Shown: one piece after another, positions 10,690 through 21,493 of the stretch | How positions within the stretch are numbered: the first letter of the stretch is position 1 | Layout: every line of letters begins with the position of its first letter | Source: Taenia hydatigena | Taxonomy: Eukaryota; Platyhelminthes; Cestoda; Cyclophyllidea; Taeniidae | Length of the DNA: 64,000 bases | Assembly: GCA_036345935.2 (NCBI GenBank) | Contig: JADWOT020000004.1 | Location: 10,868,565-10,932,564 of the forward strand | Direction of reading: 5' to 3' | Program-made: the position numbers and the translations under genes | Notes under the pieces: generated by a model | Database searches by the model: none | What the model was told of the DNA's origin: nothing | Seen by the model: the letters and a program-made list of their open reading frames with translations, nothing else

Positions 10690-11235
10690 ATCGCGTTTGC
10701 GATGCAGTGGAAGATCAGTGAGTGGGGTGGCGATTTGCACTGATGTAATTGTCGAGTGTATGCATTCCTGCCCACGGACGATTGGTAGTGGGATGGAGCC
10801 TGTCTGCCTTGACTATTCGACCTTTGCTCATCCTTCTAGGGCCCCTGGGTGTGGATGCTCTACCACTGCAATGGAGCGTGTGTACGAGATGTCACGCAAT
10901 AGCACATTGTCTTATTTCGACAGTGTCGCGTGGTGTAGTACTCGGCCTTCCATGTGTCGCGATGCCTTTTTTAATTGCGCTGCTGTTGGTTCTTATAATG
11001 TGCTCATTGATTTGACGAGGTTGTGGGGATGGTAGAGGATGAGGGTGAGCAGTCTCACTGACTGACACTCGCTCTGTTGCCGCTACCACCTTCAACGCTG
11101 GTTATGGGTTGCTCTCTAAGGGCACCACAGACTCATCAGGCTGCCAACAACACCCATCTTTGCCGTCGGTGGCAATGGCAAAGAGGAATGTTGATGTAGA
11201 AGCAGACCAATGGGAGGGAGGCCGCTAAGACTGCA
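10690..11235. repeat. Inverted duplicate block R8, left copy
   Basis: The reverse complement of 18300-18770 matches across this block, including GTCGAGTGTATGCATTCCTG-like text, the exon-like stretch at 10850-11030 and AGAAGCAGACC near 11195. The (ATC)n array of the other copy (18479-18498) is missing here. Confidence 0.8.
10850..11035 (+). CDS. Cys-rich exon-like frame, possible membrane segment
   Basis: After a good acceptor (CCTTCTAG at 10843-10850) one frame stays open to a TAG at 11033. It has scattered Cys (GCGCST, WCSTR, MCRD, FNCAA) and ends with LIDLTRLWG. The inverted copy (minus strand, 18510-18700) is open in the same frame with similar residues (RVDEMPPNST, FDSVEWCNTRP, LIDLTRLLG). 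There the acceptor AG is lost (AA). An overlapping frame here gives a hydrophobic FLIALLLVLIMC stretch, so the true frame is not certain. No family is recognised. Confidence 0.3.
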   Translation, partial: CGCSTTAMERVYEMSRNSTLSYFDSVAWCSTRPSMCRDAFFNCAAVGSYNVLIDLTRLWGW

Positions 11236-11534
11236 CACTAAGCTCCTTTGAACTCATCGTCGACAGCTGTGGAGTCGCAATCATTCGGCGGATTGAGTGT
11301 ACCGAATGTTACCTTCCTAAATTCGAACTGTTCGTTCATGCAGGATATAAGAGACACGGTTTTCCGATTGGAGGTGTTGGAAACGGTGAGTGAGGTGTGA
11401 GTGCCATGCAAGAGCGAAGCAGGTGCGAACCTGTGGCCTGGTAAGCATGCTAGATAAGTCAGACGTTATTATCTTCTTCAGCAGCGCTTTCTGTCTGGTG
11501 ACTGCATTGCCATCGCGCTGGATTTTGGTGCAGG
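11236..11534. other. Spacer between duplicate blocks R8 and R3
   Basis: There are short frames on both strands and no motif, repeat partner or splice pattern that I can support. Confidence 0.4.
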
Positions 11535-12150
11535 TTGGCGGCTGATGATGATAACTATTACTGGCACGACTGGAACGATGTGCTGCTTTGTGGTGTAGGT
11601 GCGTTGAATGTGCTTGTGGAAGTGATAGCAACCACCCACAACGATGAGGCTGTACTGTCGCCTCACAATGCCAGTGAGCTAGAAATGCGGTTGGAATGCG
11701 AGTGGAATAAAAGTGTTACTCAAATGACTTTAGTAGTGGGTTTCTGTTGCTGCGTGTGACGGGTGGCATTTATGCAGCATATCCAGTATGTGCATTTTCG
11801 ATGGTGGTGGTAATGAAAGAACCAGCACATGTTACACTGGTGGGACAGCAGGCTTGCTTTTCGAAGAAGAGAAGGAAGGAGAAAGGAGGGACGGAAGAAA
11901 GGAAGGAAGGGAGGGTGGAGAGAAGGAAAGAAGGAAATAAGGAAGGGAGGGAGAATTGGTTAGATGTGTCACACATGCGAGACGGTGGTTGGTAGCCGTA
12001 AGATAGAATGATAAAGTGGTGAAAATAGTTCTCCTTGGACTTAAGATGGTCCATTTGAAGGAGTAACTTCTACTTTGAGTCATTGCCTTATTGGTAGGGC
12101 TGTCCTTTTGATGAACCTCCATATCTGCCATAAGGTGTTCCACTCAGTCG
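11535..12150. repeat. Inverted duplicate block R3, right copy
   Basis: The reverse complement of 3590-4190 matches this block. It contains a strongly purine-rich tract (about 11866-11955, GAAGG-type) matching the pyrimidine tract at about 3795-3845. On the minus strand the frame with MADMEVHQ and SRSYSF is open, as in the partner. Confidence 0.8.
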
Positions 12151-12350
12151 CCACAATCGTGCCAATACGTGAGGCCTCTCATTGTCAGCACTGTTGTTCC
12201 TTTCATGAGGGACATTATTATTCGCCCTGTGGGGAGTAACATACACCCGATAAGTGAACTAAAGTCTTTTCAAATTGATGAATTGAGCAATGGCTTTTTC
12301 AAGCAGAGTCATTGTAGTTCAATTGCTTGATTTGCTCAGCGGTGGAAGAA

Positions 12351-12722
12351 TTAACTGCGTCTATTTATTTGACCACGTTCGGAAGTGAGCATTAAGTTTG
12401 GACGATAGCCAAACCCATCGATACACCAATGGAAGATCTTGCATGGTATACGCAAATCATTCCTTACATGATCAGCATGAGCTCTGTATTCGCAAGGCGT
12501 GAGATCGTGACTGACTCTAACCCATCTGCTTTTTCTCTTCGCATTCATCTGCCATCTCATCTCTGCCATCGCTGTGGCGATTGGCTCGGCTGTGCCAAGG
12601 CTAAAGACAAATGCCTCCGACGTGCCAGGCCTTTGCGGGCATGTTGGTGGGAGCGAAGTGTACGAAAACAAGCGATGGCAGTGAGTGAGTGAGGGTGTTT
12701 TATTACAACTGAGTCGCGTCAT
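12351..12722 (-). CDS. Unrecognised 123-residue ORF
   Basis: This is an open minus-strand frame with ordinary amino-acid composition (residues 55-110 rich in Arg, His and aromatic residues). The opposite strand is also open for 87 residues at 12429-12692, so one of the two is a shadow. No domain, no duplicate in the window and no convincing splice partner were found. Confidence 0.15.
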   Translation of the reverse strand: MTRLSCNKTPSLTHCHRLFSYTSLPPTCPQRPGTSEAFVFSLGTAEPIATAMAEMRWQMNAKRKSRWVRVSHDLTPCEYRAHADHVRNDLRIPCKIFHWCIDGFGYRPNLMLTSERGQINRRS

Positions 12723-13290
12723 CTTCTAGCAATAAATCATTGAGTTCTTGTCCAGTAGTTGTTCTCTTTCATTATTGACCACTTGTTTCAAATTAGCTGA
12801 ACTAGTCTGCACCATCCCATCTCCATGCGGTACAGCAATGTTGAATGTTTCGTAGCAACCTCGCGACTTCCAGAAATTAGCGCATTTTAACATCAAACAA
12901 GGTTAGCAACTACAGTGTAGTCAGAAAAGTGGAACAACGATGGTGTCGCAGCAATGTATAATTATGTGGCTTAATTCCCTCCCACCTTATTCCTCCTCCC
13001 TCTTTCCTCCCTCCATTCAAACATATTAAACCCCCACGAGCGAAACAAAATACTTCATTGTTTCCCTTTCTCCCTATAATGTTATGTGTCATTCACATTT
13101 ATCTTCAATTCATCTTATTAACCTGATGATAGCCACCCAATCCTTTTGTATAGTACTTTATGACAAGAGGATTTTCACCCTTTGCACACGCATGCCTAAT
13201 TTCTTCTATTGTTTCCCCATTTCTAATTCTTACGCTTTTTATTTACTACATTCTGATTTCTCTACAATACCTCAAAGTTAATGCATTGTT
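12723..13290. other. Intergenic
   Basis: The sequence is AT-leaning and pyrimidine-rich around 12970-13015. I see no gene or repeat partner. Confidence 0.4.
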
Positions 13291-13429
13291 TGTTTGATTG
13301 CCGGTATCGGCTACGGTGACTTGGGTGACCATGTTGCTCCAAATGGGCGAGCTGGCCTTTGGACCACGCCACCGGTCTCTACACTCTGCTTGCTGATTAT
13401 ATATACATTCTATTTAAGCATTGTGCCCT

Positions 13430-13790
13430 CTTTTGCTTTTAATAAAGTCTTGGAACGCTACATCACATTTGTTGCACACATTGAAATTGCCCAACCGCTT
13501 TCCAGTTAGTGTTCCACAACAAAGAACCACTTATTGCTGTGTTGTAGCATCCCTATTCTGGAGACCTATTTGCTTTTTGTCAACTACTTTTCCTTTGCCA
13601 TCGAGACCTTTCAGCGCGGTATTATGATGCTCTCAAGGTCTTTGCCATCCTCGACTTGCGAGGCAAAACCTCTGCACTCTGAAGCACTGCGAAGCAACAT
13701 CAACACATTCTTAAATCGCTGGAACCATTTGGTTTTCTCTAAGCCCCGTAGTCCACAGTTACATGTCTTAGATCACACGGCAGTTATCAC
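13430..13790. repeat. Direct duplicate block R9, first copy
   Basis: Matches 16890-17200. Shared text includes GCATCCCTATTCT, the stretch ACCTATTTGCTTTTTGTCAAC and the segment GAAGCAACATCAACACATTC running on to AGCCCCGTAGTCCACA. The two copies differ by an insertion here near 13620-13660. Open frames across it differ between the copies, so I treat it as non-coding repeat or gene debris. Confidence 0.8.
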
Positions 13791-13879
13791 CAACCTTCCC
13801 TCCAATTTTCTCTCCTTCTCCTCATTCTCCGTCGTCTTATTTTCCCACAACCCATTTGCCCATTCCCACGGGTGCACCT

Positions 13880-14720
13880 ACTCCTACCACCACTACTACT
13901 ACTACGCACGCACCACGCACCACGCACCACGCACCCATTCCCACCAGTGCACTCTACGCCGACCACTCGACTCGACACTCCCCCATAGTCACACTCACGC
14001 ACGCACGCACGCACGCACCCTGTTCCACCGCTACTGCTGTACTCAACCACCGCAACTACTTACTTATAGGCTGCCAGTAGAAGTCACTCCACTACTCACT
14101 CACTCACTCACTCACACGCCATTCTTCCGCCATTCTTCCTCCATTCATCCAAGCATTCTCATCCTCTTTCTTTCTTTCTCCCCTTATTCCCCTATCTCGT
14201 TCCCTCCTTTCTGCATTCCACATTACACTTTCACCCTGTTGCTCCCCCTTTCTTTTGGTTATCGGCCTCGGGTCCCGTGTTTCCTCCTGCAACCTCAATA
14301 AAGACTTCAAACACTTGAAGCCCATCACAAGTGCCCCTCAATCACCTTCAACCAAAAACACATTCATTTTCCCACCTTTTCAAATTAACCTCACATCGTC
14401 AGCCAAATAAAACAATTTGACTCCTAACACCACTCACTACTGTTGCACTCACTCACTCACTCACTCACTCACCCCCGTCCACAACTACTCAATTAATACG
14501 CCGCTACTTACAACTTACCAGTAGACGCACCACTTTGCCTCCTCCTCCTCTCAACTACTTTTACGTTGCCAGTAGACTTCTTCCCTCTCTCCTCCCTCCC
14601 TCCCTCCCTCTTTCTCTCATTCCTTCATTTCTACTTCCATTGCAGGTGCAGCACCCTCCTCTCCCTTTTTTCACTTACTACTCTCCTCTCTCTTTCTTTC
14701 TTTCTTTCTTTCTTTAGCAG
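13880..14720. repeat. Cluster of simple repeats and pyrimidine tracts
   Basis: In order there are CAC/ACGC arrays (13890-14020), (ACTC)n at about 14095-14117, (CTCA)n at about 14446-14473, (TCCC)n at about 14588-14612 and (TTTC)n at about 14690-14716. The phrase TGCCAGTAGA recurs at about 14070, 14517 and 14560, spaced by variable low-complexity DNA, which points to a degenerate repeat. The 255-residue frame through 13534-14301 is a consequence of this composition. Confidence 0.8.
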
Positions 14721-15870
14721 TTGGATTGCTGTTGCCCTTCCCCTTCTCCAAATCATCATCTCTTTCAATCACTTGCATAATAATCAATCGCTTCAGCAAT
14801 ACATTTCAACAGCCTCTCTATTTATTAACTAATCGCTTTATCATTACTACTTCACAACCAATAACTAACTGCGCCTACTTAAGCAACGCATATCAACATG
14901 CTCTCGGGACACTTCGTATCCGGTGCTCCAATCTATGCCAAAAAACCAACCTCAACGTTTCTAATTGGTTGGGCTGTCTGTTGTAGCCTCCTCAGGGCAA
15001 CGTCGCTACTTCATATTCCACAAAGAAAGCCTATCTCATGCCTATCGTTTATTTTGTCCACCCACACCTCTTCTGCGGCTGGCTAAGCTCAATCAACCAA
15101 TGAGTTACCGTAAGTACGCCTCACACAAACCACCGACACGGTGTAATTTAGGCTCACACACTAACTTCCACCTCCACTCCACCTCCACTCATTACTCATC
15201 ACTCATCTTCCATCGTCTTCCTACCCACCGCTCATCCACTTAGTCGCCTTAATAGACCGCACTTCTTGGCGATCCACTTTAGCATGAAAACACAACCTCC
15301 TCCGCCAACAGCAGGCTCTCTTCTCAATCACATTTTATTTTTCTCGTATCACGGTTGGTCATAAGGGTGAGGAGGTGGATGACAATGTTACGGGAGTCTG
15401 TGAAGACGCTATTAATGTAGCACAGATTCGAACAAATATTAAAAAATGTAATATGTTATCTGAGCTAATGCTGCAAGTCTCGCACTTCTACATACATAAC
15501 AGTCAAAAATATGGAAGGGAATCGCACAAACTGCAACAGATTAGGTTGAACCTGTGAAGATTCTGCACCATGTAACCTTTTAATTCGGTAACAACTTCAA
15601 AAAGTAAGAGTACTCGATTCAGGCGAATTATTTGTTGAGTTTGTGCATCGTTATTTCGCAATTCGCTTTTAACAATAATATATGCAGTTTTGTTGAGTTG
15701 ACCTTGTTTTAAAGGACATTCGACTTCAAATCAGTCGTTTCGTCTGCACGCTATTTAAGCGGCAGTGCGAGGTCGTCTTGAGGATTTCGGAGCCCTTCGC
15801 ATTCGAGTTTCATAGGCTGCGGAAGGAGAAGAGAAGGGTGCGTTTATCTTGCCAGCTTTTTCAGCTAGCC
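14721..15870. other. Intergenic; candidate short frames only
   Basis: A 62-residue frame at 14898-15086 starts with an ATG (MLSGHFVSG) and has a hydrophobic FLIGWAVCC segment. A 60-residue frame lies at 15375-15557. Neither has a recognisable motif or a second copy. A TATTTAA lies at about 15752, some 120 bases before the ATG at 15878. Confidence 0.4.
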
Positions 15871-15877
15871 TAAGGCT

Positions 15878-16090
15878 ATGCAAGATAACCGAGTTTTGCG
15901 ATGCCTTTGTTGTTTACATGGTGTGATTATTTCTCAGGACGCAGAACAAAAGGCAATTTACCAGGAATTCCTTAAAATGGTCGAGATACTTGCTGGGAAT
16001 GTGGACGTCAAACCACAGCTGGCACCGAATGGAATCAGTCATTCAACTTTGCTATTACAACCTGTTAAGTTATCGGGTGGATGGAAATAG
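15878..16090 (+). CDS. Unrecognised 70-residue ORF
   Basis: An ATG-initiated frame has ordinary composition: a Cys-Cys pair near residue 11, then a helix-like DAEQKAIYQEFLKMVEIL stretch. A TATTTAA sits about 120 bases upstream. There is no homologous copy in the window and no known family. It could be a small gene, one exon or chance. Confidence 0.2.
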   Translation: MQDNRVLRCLCCLHGVIISQDAEQKAIYQEFLKMVEILAGNVDVKPQLAPNGISHSTLLLQPVKLSGGWK

Positions 16091-16889
16091 TGCATCGCAG
16101 TCACATTGTGCTGCGTTGGTGGGGCATCAGCCAATCTTGTACCAGAACTACATGACCCTAAAGGAATAGGGTTATGTGCATAACGCTATTTCGGAGAACA
16201 TAGTGAATGCTGGTATCATGCATGCCGTCACAGTAAAGGCAATCGGTAGCTCGCTTCTTCACATCTCGTTCGTGTAGGCACGATATGCACCGTGTGTTCG
16301 ACAGCCATGCACCAGTGTTATGGCAGGTCTTATGCTGCCTTCCTCCTTGATCCTGTCAAAACAAAGAAGCGAGAGAAGAGTCGCCTTACTATCGTGCTAA
16401 AATTATTATCACTGATGCCAATTTTGAGTGTCAGTGTGTCTAGCCAACTCTATGCAAACATTATCAAATTCATGATGCGGGTTGGAGAAAGTAATGCACT
16501 CCCTTTGGAGGTCTGGGCATGAGTTGCCAAGTGGCATTTAAAATTTTGTTGTTGAGGTAAAGAGGGTTGAGCTAGTGCGTGGCTGTAGTTTGTACACATC
16601 AAACTCGAAGGCAAGACATCAAAAACAAAGGTTAATAGGGTGTTTTCCAAGCGGATTGCCTTAATTCACATGGCATTATATTATGGTTTAATTGCATGAT
16701 TAGCCAAGCGATTGAAGAATGAGCAGCGTCTGTTATTCACGGTTGTCCTCAACTGACCCTTTTGACCAGACGATAGTCACTCATTCGTCTTGCATACCAG
16801 TTTCAAACAAACAAATTTCATCCTTTTCACATGCATGCTTCGCCCCTTTTACTATTTCCACTTTCCTTAGTCCTCCACTTTGTGTTTGC
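16091..16889. other. Intergenic
   Basis: Several short frames have no supporting motif. Their ordering in different frames (16120-16530) could reflect a decayed coding element, but I recognise nothing specific. Confidence 0.35.
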
Positions 16890-17200
16890 GACATTCTTTT
16901 ACTCTACAACACCTCACATTTGCTGCCCACATTCAAATTGCCCAACCGCTTTCCATTTTTATTCCACAACAAAGAATTTATTGTTATGTTCTAGCATCCC
17001 TATTCTTGAGACCTATTTGCTTTTTGTCAACTACTTTTCCGTTGCCATCGCGACCCATCGGCGTGGTACTGCGAGGCAAAACCTCTCCACTCTGAAGCAC
17101 TGCGAAGCAACATCAACACATTCTTAAATCGCTGGAACCAGTTGGTTTTCTCTAAGCCCCGTAGTCCACATTTACATGCCCCAGATCACACGGCAATGCA
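16890..17200. repeat. Direct duplicate block R9, second copy
   Basis: Partner of 13430-13790 in the same orientation. The duplicated segment ends at about 17200, after CCCCGTAGTCCACA and the following few tens of bases. Confidence 0.8.
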
Positions 17201-17203
17201 AAG

Positions 17204-17390
17204 TCACGTCTTTGTTTTAAAAATAATTTGCTCAAAACACAACCACACACAAATCATGAGGCTAAATAAAAAAAAAGAACCGCCCGTTAGCCCTGCTACT
17301 ACAAAGCTTTGACCCCAAGAACCAAGCATTGCTCGCATAGCTGGTGCCTTCACTTCACTTTCGTCCTGACAACTCCGACCTTGCAAAAAT
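17204..17390 (-). CDS. Possible terminal exon of a small single-pass membrane protein
   Basis: On the minus strand a possible acceptor (TTTTTGCAAG, about 17380-17390) opens a frame that ends in TGA at 17204. The encoded tail has a polar start, then MRAMLGSWGQSFVVAG and a strongly hydrophobic run (residue pattern GGSFFLFSLMICVWLCF) closed by the basic end KTKT. The TM segment plus lysines at the C terminus resembles a small mitochondrial or ER membrane protein, but I recognise no family. Confidence 0.28.
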
Positions 17391-17450
17391 GCGTTCCAGG
17401 TTATTTCTGCTTTAATATTTCTATCATATATTTGCATCGCAACGTGCAAC

Positions 17451-18299
17451 GATCAGCTCCACTCTGTTTGAAGACCAACGTCGACAAGTCCAGGTAAGCA
17501 TGTATGTCACGCCAACGAGGCAGTTGTAAGGCCAGCGGACCAACATAGATTTGGACAAAGGTAAAAGATACAAAGGATGGCAGACACACCAGCAGGTGTT
17601 ATTGGAAGCCGTTTAACAAGCAGATCTCCCACCGAAATCTCTATTCCATCTAGTTAGCTCTGTCAGCATATCATTAAACTCCAATAGTGGTACTAGCTAC
17701 CACGTTGGCTTAAGGGAACCGTGTGCTGGAATGACAACACAACACCATTTAAGGCTGTCCTGCGGAGGGGATGGTGTTGCGACATTAATCAGGCAGTATG
17801 CAGCCTTCCCTCATTCCCGCCTACTTGGCATACATGTCCCTGCACAAAGTGGTTGGGGTCGTCTTGTCCTCTTCTTTTCACAAACACCCCCTTTCGCCTC
17901 ACATCCACCTACGCAACGACTCACTTTTTACACATTCAGCGTCTTCTAAAGCCACTCTCAGGGCTGTGACAGCATGCTGCTCCTCCTAAACACTCATAAT
18001 ACCCCCAACAGTTGACATTTTACTTCAAATTGCACCCATTACCCGTGCTAACAACAATTAACTGCAGCCCAACAAAGTAAAACAGTTATGCACCTCCTTC
18101 TGAAGCAAAATAGGCCGCACATATTACATATTCATGCAGATGGGCTACGGCTAGCAGAGCTTCAATCTACAATAAAACATCTCTATCACCAATCCATACA
18201 TGCGCACCTCAGTTTTCTCAGCTTTTCTCTCCCCCCTGAAGGCGAAATGATACACCATACCGTACTCATCGTTACCAAGACCTCCAAGCACAGTCTCAG
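17451..18299. other. Intergenic
   Basis: Overlapping short frames at 17721-17989 lie in all three plus frames and look composition-driven. No repeat partner was detected. Confidence 0.4.
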
Positions 18300-18770
18300 T
18301 GGTCTCCCATGGGTCTGCTTCTATATCCACTTTACCCCTTGGCATTGCCACCGACGGCGAGGATAGGTCTTGTTAGCAGCCTGATGGGACTGTGATGTCG
18401 TTAAAAAACAACTCTTAACCAGCGTTGAAGACGGTAGCGACAGCAGAGCGAGTGCCAGTAAGTAAAATTGTACGCCATCATCATCATCATCATCACCATC
18501 AAACACCCCAACAATCTCGTCAAGTCAATGAGCACACCAAAAAAGCCAGCAGCACCGCAATAAAAAAAGGCATTACAACACATGAACGGCCGAGTATTAC
18601 ACCACTCGACACTGTCGAAACAAGTCAATGTGCTATTGGGTGGCATCTCGTCCACACGCTCCACCGCAATGGTAGAGCGTCTGCACTCAAGGGCCATTGA
18701 AGGATGAACAAAAGTAGTAGTCAATGCAGACAAGCTTCATTCCACCCCTTATGATCCGTGAGCAGGAACA
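18300..18770. repeat. Inverted duplicate block R8, right copy
   Basis: Partner of 10690-11235. It includes an (ATC)n microsatellite at 18479-18498 that is absent from the other copy. On the minus strand the distal part encodes VAMPRGKVDIEADPWE against VAMAKRNVDVEADQWE in the partner. Conservation there includes a synonymous GTG/GTT change and an Ile/Val swap, which hints at a second former exon. Confidence 0.8.
18401..18733 (-). pseudogene. Second copy of the Cys-rich exon-like frame
   Basis: The minus-strand frame is open and parallels the 10850-11035 frame, with Cys at several matching positions (WCNTR, MCCNAFFYC) and the LIDLTRLLG end. The splice acceptor present in the other copy is changed here (TTCTAG to TTCAAT). 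The frame reads through the expanded ATG triplet array as a poly-Met run. This points to a decayed copy. Confidence 0.35.
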
Positions 18771-18935
18771 CATACGATCGCAATTTACTTCAGCGCAAAC
18801 CGCCCCCCCTCCCCTCCTCCAAGCACCGATCGCCCATCGCATCGCCGATCGCCTACACCTACACCTCGTCAAACAAGCACCGACTACCTCACTTCCATCA
18901 CAGTGCACATTGATAAACCCAACACAGCCCCTCAT

Positions 18936-18958
18936 CCCCCCCCCCCCCCCCCCCCCCC
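18936..18958. repeat. Homopolymer run of about 23 C
   Basis: This is an uninterrupted cytosine run. The complementary strand is a G-tract capable of quadruplex formation. The length should be treated with caution because sequencing is unreliable on such runs. Confidence 0.9.
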
Positions 18959-19295
18959 AACCTCCTCATACGTCTTGCATACCACAATTCCATCCGCATG
19001 CAGCCATCAAAGCATCTGGGCAGTGGAGGTGGCCATCCACTTTTCCTCTGAAACAGACAAACACCAACAACTATTCGTCATGACAGACTTCCCACGTCCA
19101 CTCGATACTGTGCAAGGTGCGATGTCCACTGTACTTTTGAAGGCGAATTGACCCTAACGAATTGTACGAATGGAGGTAATTAAAATGAATACGTGAACAG
19201 CTACCACGAATTCACAGCTCAGGCAATAATGCACGAGTAAATGGTAAAGCAGGTTCGAGGGAAGTGGGCTGCGTCCTCACTAAATGCATGTTTAG

Positions 19296-19399
19296 GCGAA
19301 TGTCATGGATGCCTGAATGGAAATGCGCACAGGTGCAGCCCCACACAATGGTCCAGCACCTCCACCACCACCAGCAGCAGCTAGAGCAGCCTTCGCAAG
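19296..19399 (+). CDS. Possible internal exon with His/Gln-rich tract
   Basis: The exon is bounded by an acceptor (TTTAG, ending 19295) and a consensus donor (CAAG then GTAAGA at 19400). One frame is open across it, with a Trp/Met-rich start and HLHHHQQQLEQ near the end. Both splice sites are good, but I found no neighbouring exon that can be tied to it and no known protein. Confidence 0.25.
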
Positions 19400-19736
19400 G
19401 TAAGAAAGAACCGACAGCTCCACCCTACCAATTTCTGCATTCTTCGCCACAATCAGCTGTCTTCCCTTTTGCAACCTTTCGAGAGATCTAGGAATCTCCT
19501 CCCTCCACTCCTACTCTCCATCACAATCCTCTTCCATCGCCTTGTCCAATTTATGGAATCCGACATCGGCTCTACACCTTTCGTCAACCTTCCCTCCCAA
19601 CATAAAAACAACGCACATCTCATTCTCCTTCTTCTTCCTCTTCTTCAACGTCTATTCTAGCATGAAAGCGGAAAAGGAAAATAGGTAATACGATTTATAA
19701 ACAAGATGAATACCAGCAAGGAAATAATGAACAACG

Positions 19737-19997
19737 TTAAAACTCCTCACAAGTCTCTTCATCAAATTCCACCGCATTAATCAAAACTCCTTCTCGATAA
19801 AATAAGTAACCACTTGGAAACAGTAATGTAGCCGCGTTGTTAGGATTGCGTTGTAGACTGAATGTTCGTGAGGCAGATCCTCTTTGTATGCATGTGGGAA
19901 TGTGGCAGTTTGTGCATGCAAGCTTTTGCCCACTGCAAGCATAGTTGAAAGCAATAGCAAGTGGCGTCAGGATTGCGAAGAGTAGATCCCAGTCCAC
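19737..19997 (-). CDS. Possible 3' exon, acidic C terminus
   Basis: This is an 86-codon open minus-strand frame with no ATG at its start. It begins with a hydrophobic stretch (LLFAILTPLAIAF), then four Cys, and ends FDEETCEEF before TAA. The acidic closing segment looks like a natural C terminus. Its start overlaps duplicate block R6, where no matching frame exists in the other copies, which weakens the case. Confidence 0.2.
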   Translation of the reverse strand: MDWDLLFAILTPLAIAFNYACSGQKLACTNCHIPTCIQRGSASRTFSLQRNPNNAATLLFPSGYLFYREGVLINAVEFDEETCEEF

Positions 19998-20850
19998 TTA
20001 CTCTCCTTTCACCCATCCGTCCACTCACCCACTCACCCACCCACCCGCCTACTCATTCCCATTCATCTACTTCAAGCGACAGTTGGAGAGCTCCTTCATG
20101 GCAACTAGTTCGAGTCATTCACGCCCACTACTCATTTCCTTGTAGTAAGAATAAATGATGTCGCTAGTTACGCCGTAGGAGGTGGGATGCACGACTTGGT
20201 AAACAGCACGACTGGCATTGCAACTGAGAATCCATTTCGAATTGTGCATGATCATGGTGCAAACTGCGATCCAACGCAATTTGGCTACAATTCACGCAGC
20301 CCTTAACAAGCCTCAAACTAGTTGCAATGATCACCACAAAGTGGTGCATTGCCACTAACTCAGCACCACCGAAACACACAAAGCATTCGTTAAACTCGTT
20401 TGCCAATCATACTGATTTGAAACCTTATCTTTCCTAAGGCGACATGACAGAGCGCCAGCTCTACGGATCTTAGTGTGAATGGCGACGACTACTGAGTGGT
20501 AAGTGGTTTCAGTGGATGCAGTGAGGAGAAATGGATGAAGCACACAACGGTGAAGCGGTGCATAATGAAAAGTGGGATGAAGATAGGTAGCGTGTGGAGG
20601 GAAAAGCGTTGAAGAACAAAGCAGGCCAATTCCGTGACAGATTAGATAGTGTAGCTAATGCCAAGTAGGCCTTTCCCTGGCCGGTGTGCAGACATGACTT
20701 TACAAGCACATTCAAACACTTCTCACTCCCCGCAGCGCAATTGTGAAAGCTCAAGCCACTACCGTATGCCACTGCGCATACAGTAAAGAGTTATCTGTGG
20801 GCATTCGCGCAATGCACTTGACACTGACTTACTGCAATCACTCGAATTTG
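19820..20850. repeat. Duplicate block R6, second copy
   Basis: Direct relative of about 7030-8065, recognisable from AGTCCACTTACTCTCC (about 19990) to GCAATGCACTTGACACTGAC (about 20810). It contains the broken copy of the 80-residue ORF (20530-20780). Confidence 0.75.
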
Positions 20851-21490
20851 TGTTTGAAGTGGAGTTGAAGCCGTAAGAGCACTGGAGAACACTTGCTTAA
20901 TAATTGTGGCAGACTGAATGATTGAATGAGCACTTGATGTTGATGAAATGATAAATGACACACTCATGCACGATTCCACTGTAATGTAGGTCTAGTTTTT
21001 TGTGTGTTGAGGACAGACATAGAGTGACAATGTCGGGGAGTCTATGACGAGAATGTGTCGATCTCCGAGAGGCGACCACGCTGCTCCTCCACTGGGCTAA
21101 AATTGTCCTCCCACCACTGGCCTTTGGAGCACATTGGCAATGATCATGCATTTCACCAAGGCATCGATAAAACACATTTTTGCATGATTTCACTGTAATG
21201 CAAGTTTAGTTTTCATTTATAATGGCGTAATAATTGTGGCAACTTGGCTACGTCTCTGTATCACAATGGTTTCCTATCCAGTATTTGAATGAGGCACTTG
21301 ACGCTTTGGTTATGCTGCCTCACAATAACCCGGATTATCGTGTTAAAAGCGTCATCAGACACAGTCATATACTCTACAAAGAAATAAATGGTGCCTGCAG
21401 CATCTTACTCCACAGTCACGAGTGCGCCGATCGGCTCACTCCTCTGAGCCTTTTCATCTAGTCGTACGGTTCCATCGACAGGCTATTTTC
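20851..21490. other. Intergenic
   Basis: The phrase CATGATTTCACTGTAATG/CACGATTCCACTGTAATG followed by GTTTAGTTTT occurs twice (about 20968 and 21183), suggesting a short local duplication of about 215 bases. I see no gene. A 75-residue frame at 21234-21461 has no motif. Confidence 0.4.
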
Positions 21491-21493
21491 AAT

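Noticed and set aside
13534..14301. 255-codon plus-strand open frame
   Set aside because: It runs through CAC, ACGC and ACTC simple repeats and pyrimidine tracts. Frames on other phases and strands are open too, and its first part is not conserved in the duplicate at 16.9-17.2 kb.
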